This document shows positions 1-5,377 of a stretch of 5,985 nucleotides of DNA, piece after piece. Each line of letters begins with the position of its first letter. Within the stretch, counting starts at the first letter, position 1. This stretch comes from Burkholderiales bacterium. GTDB taxonomy: Bacteria > Pseudomonadota > Gammaproteobacteria > Burkholderiales > Burkholderiaceae_D. Below the pieces are notes generated by a model, which worked only from the letters and a program-made list of their open reading frames with translations, was not told the DNA's origin and searched no databases. A program made the translations under genes and the position numbers. The DNA lies in NCBI GenBank assembly GCA_028868455.1, contig JAGWUK010000211.1, positions 1 to 5,985 on the forward strand, given 5' to 3'.

Positions 1-1
1 G

Positions 2-91
2 CGACTCATTCAATCGGCAGCAGCCTTGTTTTTGGCAAGGGAATACGGCATTGTTTGGACCGATTGTGTCCCGGCGAAAGAATTTCTTTGA
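2..91 (+). CDS. Possible 3' end of an unknown gene entering from the left edge
   Basis: Frame 2 reads 29 codons from the window edge to a TGA at 89-91 and ends in ...VPAKEFL. The peptide has an Ala/Leu-rich stretch followed by REYGIVWTD, which looks more like a natural C-terminus than the two competing frames, but it is far too short to be sure. I do not recognise the family and assign no function. No clear terminator hairpin with a T-run follows it. If it is real, it is convergent with the minus-strand tRNA gene. The sequence to the left of the window would settle it. Confidence 0.25.
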   Translation, partial: RLIQSAAALFLAREYGIVWTDCVPAKEFL

Positions 92-272
92 TGAGGTATT
101 TTGAATCTGCAAAAGATACGTGCTTCGCACTATGGAGCCTCTGCCTGCAAAATTCGCGTTGGGATCGCAAGCCAATTTTCTTAATATTTTTTGGTAGCGG
201 GTACGGAGAGCAAGTCCACGAGAGTTACCGACGTTGCCCAACTTTGAGTCGGGAACACTCACGGCGAAAAGA

Positions 273-305
273 AATAAAAAAGGGCTCACATTTCTGTGAG
301 CCCTT
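273..305 (-). terminator. Rho-independent terminator of the tRNA-Thr transcript
   Basis: An 11-bp perfect inverted repeat (arms 280-290 and 295-305, AAGGGCTCACA on the minus strand) encloses a four-base loop that reads GAAA on the minus strand. It is followed directly by a minus-strand T-run (276-280, then ATTT). It starts 8 bases past the encoded CCA end of the tRNA. This is a strong intrinsic terminator, and it may also end transcripts that read through from sspB, because no other hairpin lies between the two genes. Confidence 0.9.
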
Positions 306-313
306 AGTACTAC

Positions 314-389
314 TGGTGCCGGCTGCCGGAATCGAACTGGCTACCTGATGATTACAAGTCAACTGCTCTACCAAGTGAGCTAAGCCGGC
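314..389 (-). tRNA. thrT: tRNA-Thr (anticodon UGU)
   Basis: The minus strand folds as a 76-nt tRNA with an encoded CCA. The acceptor stem GCCGGCT pairs perfectly with AGCCGGC. The D-arm is GCTC/GAGC, the anticodon loop is CTTGTAA (anticodon TGT, reading ACA and other ACN threonine codons), and the T-loop is TTCGATT. Some positions are not canonical: U28·U42 in the anticodon stem, A52·C62 in the T-stem (as I recall, E. coli tRNA-Thr(UGU) shares this one), and C15 with A48 where a G15-C48 Levitt pair is usual. The discriminator base is A73. A promoter lies upstream and a strong terminator downstream, so it looks like an active gene. The symbol is only a conventional label for a threonine tRNA. 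Confidence 0.95.
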
Positions 390-439
390 GAAAATCGTTT
401 CGTTTCTGCTTCGTTGCCGTTGCATTCCCGAAGACCAAG

Positions 440-468
440 ATTATAGGCTACTTTATGATTTTTAGCGA
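440..468 (-). promoter_or_regulatory. Putative sigma-70 promoter of tRNA-Thr
   Basis: On the minus strand there is a perfect -10 TATAAT (440-445), and 17 bases upstream a weak -35, TCGCTA (463-468, three of six matches to TTGACA). The -10 begins two bases after the sspB stop codon, so the -35 lies inside the last codons of sspB. Transcription would start near 433, leaving a 5' leader of about 44 nt to be trimmed by RNase P before position 389. The -10 is convincing and the -35 is not. Confidence 0.6.
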
Positions 469-936
469 GGGCTTTTCTGATTTTTTTTCAGTTTTTTTCT
501 GCTCGGCATCCTCATTGAGCGAAACCGTCATTTCCGGTTTTGAAGAAACTGCAGCAAGTCCGAGGACTGGTCTGGCACTTTCCGTTGGCTCAATCTTTGC
601 CGGTACAGGCTCCGACGGCTCGCTCAAATCAACTTCAAATGCCATTCCCTGGCCATTTTCGCTTGCGTACACAGCCTGGACATTTTCTACGGGCACATAG
701 ATTTCTCTGGAGACACCGCCAAACCGCGCTTTAAATGCGACAGCATCATTGTCCATTTTCAAGCCGCTGGTGGCACCGAAACTGATATTCAGAACAATTT
801 CCCCGCCGCGTACAAATTCCATCGGAACGCGTACAGCCGAATTTACTTTAACGGCCATATATGGCGTATACCCATTGTCGGTACACCATTCATAAATAGC
901 GCGCATGAAATAAGGTTTAGTGGATGTTTCTGACAT
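448..936 (-). CDS. sspB: Stringent starvation protein B, ClpXP protease specificity-enhancing factor
   Basis: SspB is a cytoplasmic adaptor that binds ssrA-tagged and other substrates and delivers them to the ClpXP protease. The 162-residue product opens with MSETSTKPYFMRAIYEWC, and residues about 5-104 form the conserved substrate-binding domain (NGYTPYMAV, VPMEFVRGGEIVLNIS, FGGVSREIYVPVENV). A charged, Pro/Glu/Lys-rich linker follows (about 105-155). The protein ends in PSLKIIK, which matches the C-terminal ClpX-docking peptide of E. coli SspB (LRVVK). This full architecture means the gene is intact. I chose the ATG at 936 over the in-frame ATG at 984, because the family begins at this point and the longer start would lie right against the terminator T-run. 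No good Shine-Dalgarno sequence is visible before 936. It follows sspA on the same strand, 119 bases away, with a terminator hairpin between them. Confidence 0.93.
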   Translation of the reverse strand: MSETSTKPYFMRAIYEWCTDNGYTPYMAVKVNSAVRVPMEFVRGGEIVLNISFGATSGLKMDNDAVAFKARFGGVSREIYVPVENVQAVYASENGQGMAFEVDLSEPSEPVPAKIEPTESARPVLGLAAVSSKPEMTVSLNEDAEQKKTEKKSEKPSLKIIK

Positions 937-982
937 GGTTAAACATTTCAAGAATTGATTGTTTAAGAATAGACGCGACTGC

Positions 983-1024
983 AAAAAACAACAAGGCTGA
1001 CATCGAACTGCAAGTCAGCCTTGT
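983..1024 (-). terminator. Intrinsic terminator between sspA and sspB
   Basis: An 11-bp perfect inverted repeat (arms 991-1001 and 1014-1024, ACAAGGCTGAC on the minus strand) with a 12-base loop is followed on the minus strand by TG and then six Ts (983-988). The stem begins 31 bases after the sspA stop. It should end sspA transcripts at least partly, so sspB may depend on read-through or on its own promoter. The only sspB promoter candidate I see is weak: TATTCT at 971-976, with TTGTTG 17 bases upstream, inside the hairpin tail. Confidence 0.85.
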
Positions 1025-1055
1025 GTTTTAGTGAATAGACAAATTCCGCAATGGA

Positions 1056-1667
1056 TTATCTACGCATGACTTTTTCAGACGGTGTCAACGCTTCAATATA
1101 AGCCGGACGCGAGAAAATACGCTCTGCATATTTCATGAGCGGTGCTGCTGTTTTGGAAAGCTCAATTCCATAATGATCCAGACGCCACAACAAAGGTGCA
1201 ACGGCCACATCCAGCATAGAGAATTCGTCACCAAGCATGTACTTATTTTTGATGAATAATGGCGCGAGTTGCGTCAGTCTGTCACGAATTTCTGCACGTG
1301 CCTTATCCAAAACTTTGGCCGACGCCGTGTTTTTATCGTTTTCCAGAGTATGGACGTGGACAAACAATTCTTTTTCGAAATTGAACAACATCAATCTTGC
1401 ACGAGCGCGCTGCAAAGGATCAGCAGGCATCAGTTGCGGATGCGGAAAGCGTTCATCAATGTATTCATTGATAATATTCGATTCATACAGAATCAATTCA
1501 CGTTCAACCAGAATCGGTACTTGTCCATATGGATTCATAGTCGAAATATCTTCTGGTTTGTTGAACAAATCAACGTCGCGGATTTCGAAATCCATACCTT
1601 TTTCAAAAAGGACCAGGCGGCAGCGTTGTGAGAATGGGCAGGTTGTACCCGAGTAGAGAACCATCAT
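1056..1667 (-). CDS. sspA: Stringent starvation protein A, RNA polymerase-associated GST-fold protein
   Basis: SspA binds RNA polymerase and reprograms transcription during starvation and stationary phase. The 203-residue product has a thioredoxin-like N-terminal domain (about 1-80: LYSGTTCPFSQRC, the NPYGQVPILVERE cis-Pro loop, and LYESNIINEYIDERF) and an all-helical C-terminal GST domain (about 90-200, with SMLDVAVAPLLWRLDHYGIEL). The FPHPQLMP segment (about 74-81) matches the surface pocket of E. coli SspA needed for polymerase activity. Unlike E. coli SspA, it keeps a glutaredoxin-like Cys10-Pro-Phe-Ser and Cys16; as I recall, the Neisseria protein has the same residues. I chose the first of two adjacent ATGs, because AAGGA (1677-1681) lies nine bases ahead of it. 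It follows petC with its own 143-base upstream gap. A glutathione transferase is the alternative, but the SspA pocket argues against it. Confidence 0.95.
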   Translation of the reverse strand: MMVLYSGTTCPFSQRCRLVLFEKGMDFEIRDVDLFNKPEDISTMNPYGQVPILVERELILYESNIINEYIDERFPHPQLMPADPLQRARARLMLFNFEKELFVHVHTLENDKNTASAKVLDKARAEIRDRLTQLAPLFIKNKYMLGDEFSMLDVAVAPLLWRLDHYGIELSKTAAPLMKYAERIFSRPAYIEALTPSEKVMRR

Positions 1668-1733
1668 TTTTATAGTTCCTTAAAAACGATCAGGGCGAGG
1701 AGCCAATTTTGCGCACCTCACCCAAGGGATTAC

Positions 1734-1764
1734 TCATCCGCTTACGACGGAGAAAAACGGATGA
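1734..1764 (-). repeat. Inverted repeat in the region upstream of sspA
   Basis: A 7-bp perfect inverted repeat (TCATCCG/CGGATGA, arms 1734-1740 and 1758-1764) encloses a 17-base loop. No T-run follows on either strand, so it is not a terminator. It lies between the petC terminator-like hairpin and the sspA ribosome-binding site. It could be an operator or an RNA leader hairpin, or it may be chance. I found no convincing sspA promoter around it. Confidence 0.3.
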
Positions 1765-1767
1765 TTT

Positions 1768-1804
1768 AAAAATTTCCAGGTCTCAGATTTAAGCTAAGAC
1801 CCGG
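1768..1804 (-). terminator. Terminator-like hairpin at the end of petABC
   Basis: On the minus strand an 11-bp stem with two G·U pairs (positions 1776-1804, loop CTTAAAT) begins 6 bases after the petC stop. It is followed by AAA and then five Ts (1768-1772). It is a reasonable intrinsic terminator for the pet operon. The three-base gap before the T-run and the wobble pairs suggest it may be leaky, which would allow some read-through into sspA. Confidence 0.7.
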
Positions 1805-1810
1805 AATACA

Positions 1811-2572
1811 TTACTTTACTTCTTTCCAGTACGAGGCATTCAAACGCCATGCTAACGTCGCAAGCACAGCCATAAACAGCACGACCCATACACCAAGGCG
1901 TTTACGTGTGCTTTGGGCAGGTTCGCCCATCCACTGCAAATAGGCAACCAGATCACCGACAGCATTATCATATTCGATCGTTGTCAATTTACCCGGTGTG
2001 ACGGTTTCAAATCCTTCAAACTTGTGCTCGGTTTTGGATTCGTCGTGCGGATCTTTTTCTTCAACAAACTTTGCGCTCCGAACACCTTGCAATTCCCATA
2101 AAACGTGTGGCATACCGACGTTCGGGAATACCATGTTATTCCATCCTGTAGGACGCGAATCGTCTTTGTAGTAAGAGCGCAGATATGTGTATAGCCAGTC
2201 CGGGCCAGACCCCGCTTCGGATGCCTTGGCACGCGCAATGACGGAAAGATCAGGAGGAACAGCGCCGAACCATGCCTTAGCATCTTTTGCGGTCATCGTG
2301 TTCTTCATCAGGTCACCCACTTTTTCACCGGTGAAAAGCAGATTATTTCTGATCTGATCTTCTGTGAGCCCGATGTCGCGCAATCTGTTATAGCGCATTG
2401 CGGATGCTGAATGGCAGTTCAGACAATAATTGACGAACAATTTAGCACCATTTTGCAAAGCTGCCATGTCTGTCGAACGGTCAGGTGCGCGGTCCAACGG
2501 AAAACCTTCGCTAGCCAATGCCAATACCGGTGCAAACGCAAGTATTGCGATCAGTTTTTTAAATAATTTCAT
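1811..2572 (-). CDS. petC: Ubiquinol-cytochrome c reductase, cytochrome c1 subunit
   Basis: Cytochrome c1 takes electrons from the Rieske cluster and passes them to periplasmic cytochrome c. The 253-residue product starts with a Sec signal peptide (MKLFKKLIAI..., probable cleavage after ALA at residue 20). The heme c site is C50-L-N-C53-H54. VPPDLS (105-110) matches the conserved (A)PPDLS of c1. Met154, in NVGMPHVLW, is the likely sixth heme-iron ligand. A single membrane anchor (about 226-244) near the C-terminus holds the domain on the periplasmic face. The length is normal for proteobacterial c1, and it is a stand-alone c1 rather than a b-c1 fusion. Shine-Dalgarno GAGGA (around 2581-2585) lies eight bases ahead of the ATG. 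It is the last gene of the operon, 24 bases after petB, and is followed by a terminator-like hairpin. Confidence 0.97.
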   Translation of the reverse strand: MKLFKKLIAILAFAPVLALASEGFPLDRAPDRSTDMAALQNGAKLFVNYCLNCHSASAMRYNRLRDIGLTEDQIRNNLLFTGEKVGDLMKNTMTAKDAKAWFGAVPPDLSVIARAKASEAGSGPDWLYTYLRSYYKDDSRPTGWNNMVFPNVGMPHVLWELQGVRSAKFVEEKDPHDESKTEHKFEGFETVTPGKLTTIEYDNAVGDLVAYLQWMGEPAQSTRKRLGVWVVLFMAVLATLAWRLNASYWKEVK

Positions 2573-2596
2573 CTTATTCTTCCTCGCTTATTCTGC

Positions 2597-4006
2597 TCAG
2601 TGAGCAGCGAATGTAACGCGTTTAGGCACAGGCTTGAATGCTCCCATTGCGCTCCACCACGGCATCAGCAGGAAGAAGCTGAAATAAATCAGAGCACAAA
2701 CCTGCGAAATCCTCTCGTGCGCTGGCGAAGGTGGTTTTACCCCCAGATAGCCCAGCGTGATGAATGCGATACCGAAGACGATATAGACATATTTGTGCCA
2801 GTCAGGACGATAACGAATCGATTTGACTGGCGACAAATCCAGCCATGGCAGGAAGGCGAGAATCACCACGGAACCGCCAAACAACACCACGCCCCAGAAT
2901 TTCGCATCAAGCGCGCCTGGCATCATTCCTGCAATCATGAGCAGCGCAATCGCCGCAATTGCCATCTTGATTTTCGCGTCCAGTCTGGAACCCATATAAA
3001 TCAAACCAACGTAGGCAACGATACCGCCTTGAACGACAAACAGGAATTCAGACGTCGTTGCACGCAAAATCGAATAAAACGGCGTGAAATACCAAGTCGG
3101 CGCGATATGTGGTGGCGTTTTCAGTGAGTCAGCAGGAATAAAATTGTTATATTCCAGGAAATAACCACCCATTTCAGGTGCGAAGAAAACCACGGCACTG
3201 AAAATTGTCAGGAACACAGTCACGCCAAAAATATCGTGGAAAGTGTAATAAGGATGTGAGGGAATACCATCTACAGGATGACCTTCTGCATCAAGGTTTT
3301 CTTTGATTTCAATGCCATCTGGATTATTGGAGCCGACTTCATGCAAGGCGATCAAATGCGCAACAACCAGACCAAGCAGCACCAGAGGAATTGCGATGAC
3401 ATGGAACGAGAAGAAGCGATTCAATGTCGCATCAGAAACCACATAGTCACCACGTATCCACAAGGACAAATCTGGACCGATGAATGGAATGGCACCGAAC
3501 AAATTCACAATAACTTGCGCACCCCAGTAGGACATTTGTCCCCATGGCAGCAGATAACCGAAGAACGCTTCCGCCATCAGGCACAAGAAAATGGCGAATC
3601 CGAATAACCAGACCAGTTCACGCGGTTTTCTGTAAGAGCCATATAAAAACGCGCGCGTCATGTGCAAGTAAACGACAATGAAAAATGCCGATGCGCCTGT
3701 CGAATGCAGATAGCGAACCAGCCATCCCCAAGGTACATCACGCATGATGTATTCAACCGATGCAAATGCCAGTGTGGCATCTGGTTTGTAATGCATGACC
3801 AGGAAAATACCGGTGACGATCTGTATCACCAATACCAGCATTGCCAGCGAGCCAAAGATGTACCAGAAATTGAAATTTTTAGGCGCGTAATACTTGCCCC
3901 ATTGATCGTTCCAAAGCTTAGTCAATGGGAAGCGGGCATCTACCCAATTCAGCGCCTTGTCGACTACCGGAGCGTCGGCAGGGAGTTTTTTCTCAACAAA
4001 TGCCAT
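2597..4006 (-). CDS. petB: Ubiquinol-cytochrome c reductase, cytochrome b subunit
   Basis: Cytochrome b is the membrane core of the bc1 complex, carrying hemes bL and bH and forming the Qo and Qi quinone sites. The 469-residue product has helix A (about 48-71), helix B with heme ligands H101 and H115, helix C (about 133-155), helix D with H202 and H217, and helix E (about 258-276). At the Qo site the usual PEWY reads P303-T-W-Y306. Helices F to H align with GVVLFGGSVVILAFLPWLD, the 406-424 segment and QVCALIYFSFFLLMPWW. Residues about 317-368 are extra compared with mitochondrial cytochrome b and include two hydrophobic stretches, giving about ten membrane segments. The start ATG is two bases after the petA stop, with GAGG inside the petA end as the ribosome-binding site, so the two are probably translationally coupled. 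As I recall, similar insertions occur in other Burkholderiales. Confidence 0.97.
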   Translation of the reverse strand: MAFVEKKLPADAPVVDKALNWVDARFPLTKLWNDQWGKYYAPKNFNFWYIFGSLAMLVLVIQIVTGIFLVMHYKPDATLAFASVEYIMRDVPWGWLVRYLHSTGASAFFIVVYLHMTRAFLYGSYRKPRELVWLFGFAIFLCLMAEAFFGYLLPWGQMSYWGAQVIVNLFGAIPFIGPDLSLWIRGDYVVSDATLNRFFSFHVIAIPLVLLGLVVAHLIALHEVGSNNPDGIEIKENLDAEGHPVDGIPSHPYYTFHDIFGVTVFLTIFSAVVFFAPEMGGYFLEYNNFIPADSLKTPPHIAPTWYFTPFYSILRATTSEFLFVVQGGIVAYVGLIYMGSRLDAKIKMAIAAIALLMIAGMMPGALDAKFWGVVLFGGSVVILAFLPWLDLSPVKSIRYRPDWHKYVYIVFGIAFITLGYLGVKPPSPAHERISQVCALIYFSFFLLMPWWSAMGAFKPVPKRVTFAAH

Positions 4007-4008
4007 GA

Positions 4009-4623
4009 TTAAGCCTCGCCTTTCTCATCTTTACCGATAACAATTTTGGTGTCTGACAAATACATGTGGCGCGGCACATCCAGATTTTGCGGGGCAGGTT
4101 TGTTTTTATAAACACGACCTGCCAGGTCAAAGGTAGAGCCGTGGCATGGGCACAAGAATCCGCCTTGCCAATCGTCGGGGAGCGACGGCTGCGGTCCAGG
4201 CTGGAATTTTGAGCCAGGTGAGCAACCCAGGTGAGAACAAATACCGACTGCAATCAGAATTTCTTTATGATCTTTGCGAGAACGGCTTTGCTTTTCGCAG
4301 TATTCAGGCAACGGCATTGTGTAAGGCTTCTCGGAATCCGGGTCTGCGACTTTGTCTTCAGTTTTTGCCAGACTCGCCAACATTTCCGGAGTGCGTTTCA
4401 ATATCCAGACTGGTTTACCGCGCCATTCAACAGTTGCCATTTCGCCTTCTTTCAAAGCCGAAATATCTACCTCCACCGGAGCACCAGCTGCCTTCGCACG
4501 CTCGGATGGTTGAAAAGTGCTTACCAGCGCTCCTGCCGTTGCCAAACCGGCCACACCACCCGCCGCGCAAGTGGCGACGAGCAAACCGCGACGGCCGGAA
4601 TCGACCTGCTTTTCGATACTCAT
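4009..4623 (-). CDS. petA: Ubiquinol-cytochrome c reductase, Rieske iron-sulfur subunit
   Basis: This is the Rieske [2Fe-2S] protein, which oxidises ubiquinol at the Qo site and shuttles the electron to cytochrome c1. The 204-residue product begins with a twin-arginine signal-anchor (S9-G-R11-R12-G-L-L, then a hydrophobic helix about 13-35), as expected for export in folded form by Tat with the helix kept as membrane anchor. Cluster box 1 is C129-S-H131-L-G-C134 and box 2 is C158-P-C160-H161-G-S163. The C129/H131 and C158/H161 pairs are ligands, and C134-C160 forms the stabilising disulfide. Ser163 is present, but the Tyr two residues on in high-potential homologues is Phe165. The start ATG has GGGG five bases upstream, a modest ribosome-binding site. 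It is the first gene of petABC and is transcribed divergently from mscL. Confidence 0.97.
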   Translation of the reverse strand: MSIEKQVDSGRRGLLVATCAAGGVAGLATAGALVSTFQPSERAKAAGAPVEVDISALKEGEMATVEWRGKPVWILKRTPEMLASLAKTEDKVADPDSEKPYTMPLPEYCEKQSRSRKDHKEILIAVGICSHLGCSPGSKFQPGPQPSLPDDWQGGFLCPCHGSTFDLAGRVYKNKPAPQNLDVPRHMYLSDTKIVIGKDEKGEA

Positions 4624-4687
4624 ACCAACCCCAATCTGTCAAAAATCAAAACTCGATGAAGCAAAACCCAACTTCTAGCAACCTTAA

Positions 4688-4739
4688 ATTATAAAGGAGG
4701 CGGCATTGGTTTTAAAGAAAAAGATATCCGAAACGTCAA
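4688..4739 (-). promoter_or_regulatory. Putative tandem sigma-70 promoters of petABC
   Basis: Two promoters can be read on the minus strand. The proximal one has -10 TATAAT (4688-4693, perfect), a 17-base spacer and -35 TTTAAA (4711-4716, four of six). The distal one has -35 TTGACG (4734-4739, five of six), a 17-base spacer and -10 TTTAAA (4711-4716, four of six). The same hexamer therefore serves as -35 of one and -10 of the other. The proximal promoter would start near 4681, giving a leader of about 58 nt before petA. Confidence 0.6.
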
Positions 4740-4851
4740 CTTGATATTTTTTCTCAACAATTCAAGCCGTTTTTTTGCTATTTTTGTGTATTTATGCCAT
4801 GCATATCGGTAATTTTTATTTTTGTGTTTTTAGTTTCCTTGGAAAAGAAAA

Positions 4852-4894
4852 TTGACAAAACATGAAACTTGCGAAGCATGCGCGCAGTTAAAAT
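4852..4894 (+). promoter_or_regulatory. Candidate mscL promoter elements
   Basis: A perfect -35 TTGACA lies at 4852-4857 and a good -10, TAAAAT, at 4889-4894, but they are 31 bases apart, too far to act as one sigma-70 promoter. At 17 bases after TTGACA there is only AGCATG. For TAAAAT the sequence at -35 distance is poor. One of the two hexamers is probably used with a weak partner, and the sequence does not show which. Confidence 0.35.
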
Positions 4895-4948
4895 AGCGGC
4901 CGGAATTGCAATGATGGTGTGAATATCAAGTTTATCGAGGAGAAGTTT

Positions 4949-5368
4949 ATGAGTATGCTGCAAGAGTTTAAAGCGTTCGCGAGCAAAGGAAATGTGGTTG
5001 ATCTGGCCGTTGGCGTTATTATCGGTGCGGCTTTTGGAAAAATCGTGGACTCTCTGGTCGGCGATGTCGTCATGCCGATTGTCGGCAGGATTTTTGGCGG
5101 GCTGGATTTCTCCAATTACTACCTCCCCCTTAACGGGCAAGGTACACAGCTAGCACTGGCTGAGGCAAAGAAAGCGGGTAGCGTGGTAGCCTACGGCAGC
5201 TTTATCACTGTCACCGTCAACTTTCTGATCCTCGCCTTTATCATTTTTCAGATGGTCAGGTTATTTAATAAAATGAAGAAGAATGAACCTGCAGTTGAAG
5301 CACCTCCAGCCGTTACTCCGGAAGATGTTCTGCTATTGCGCGAAATTCGTGACGCATTAAAAAAGTAA
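4949..5368 (+). CDS. mscL: Large-conductance mechanosensitive channel
   Basis: MscL is a homopentameric inner-membrane channel that opens under high membrane tension and releases small solutes during hypo-osmotic shock. The 139-residue product is close to the 136 residues of E. coli MscL. It has the amphipathic N-terminal helix ([22 protein letters not shown]), pore-lining TM1 (about 16-45) with the Gly-rich [18 protein letters not shown] pore motif, a periplasmic loop (about 50-78), TM2 (about 80-105), a charged cluster (RLFNKMKK) and a C-terminal helix of the cytoplasmic bundle (about 124-139). I chose the ATG at 4949, because GAGGAG (4937-4942) sits six bases ahead of it and the family begins at this residue; an in-frame upstream ATG at 4919 would add ten uncharacteristic residues. 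It is a single-gene unit, divergent from petA and convergent with the Nif3-family gene. Confidence 0.97.
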   Translation: MSMLQEFKAFASKGNVVDLAVGVIIGAAFGKIVDSLVGDVVMPIVGRIFGGLDFSNYYLPLNGQGTQLALAEAKKAGSVVAYGSFITVTVNFLILAFIIFQMVRLFNKMKKNEPAVEAPPAVTPEDVLLLREIRDALKK

Positions 5369-5377
5369 TACCTTTGA

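Larger units (their letters stand above)
1..313. other. Left-edge region with no convincing complete gene
   Basis: No recognisable complete gene lies here. Plus-strand frame 1 is open from the edge to 348, but it runs through the terminator and into the tRNA gene, and its translation resembles nothing I know, so I do not call it. Frame 2 could hold the last codons of a gene entering from the left (listed separately). Positions 228-253 contain a weak inverted repeat (CCGAC/GTCGG with a 16-base loop), and AT-rich sequence lies around 174-192. I looked for a copy of the tRNA 3' end that would mark an integrated element and found none. The right end of this stretch is the tRNA terminator. Confidence 0.5.
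4624..4948. other. Divergent intergenic region between petA and mscL
   Basis: This 325-base stretch holds no gene. It carries the promoters for petABC (leftward) and mscL (rightward), listed separately. The middle (about 4741-4860) is strongly AT-rich with several T-runs on the plus strand, the kind of sequence that acts as UP elements or binds nucleoid proteins; that role is inferred. Small palindromes occur at TTTCC-TT-GGAAA (about 4833-4844) and TATGC-cat-GCATA (about 4793-4805). No known regulator site (for example FNR TTGAT-N4-ATCAA) is present. Confidence 0.7.

Noticed and set aside
23..40. Short hairpin CCTTG/CAAGG near the left edge
   Set aside because: Only five base pairs, no T-run, and inside a possible reading frame; likely chance.
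55..348. Plus-strand reading frame of 97 codons
   Set aside because: It starts at TTG without a ribosome-binding site, runs through the terminator hairpin and into the antisense of the tRNA, and has no protein-like pattern.
225..425. Minus-strand reading frame of 66 codons containing a GLAHLVEQLTCNHQV-type peptide
   Set aside because: It is the translation of the tRNA-Thr gene itself plus the terminator; such peptides are a well-known spurious annotation over tRNA genes.
2600..4012. Long plus-strand open frames opposite petB
   Set aside because: They are antisense to an unambiguous cytochrome b gene, rich in Gln/Arg/His/Trp and without domain-like patterns.
4614..4642. Perfect minus-strand TTGACA (4637-4642) just ahead of the petA start
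   Set aside because: At 17 to 18 bases it meets only a poor -10, which lies inside petA after the start codon, so it could not express the full gene.
4692..4744. AAAGGAGG followed by a 12-codon TTG-started reading frame on the plus strand
   Set aside because: The Shine-Dalgarno-like sequence is next to the reverse complement of the pet -10 region; the peptide is very short, starts at TTG and lies inside the pet promoter.
4778..5140. Minus-strand open frames across the mscL upstream region and mscL
   Set aside because: They are antisense shadows of mscL; mscL has a clear family match, ribosome-binding site and full length.
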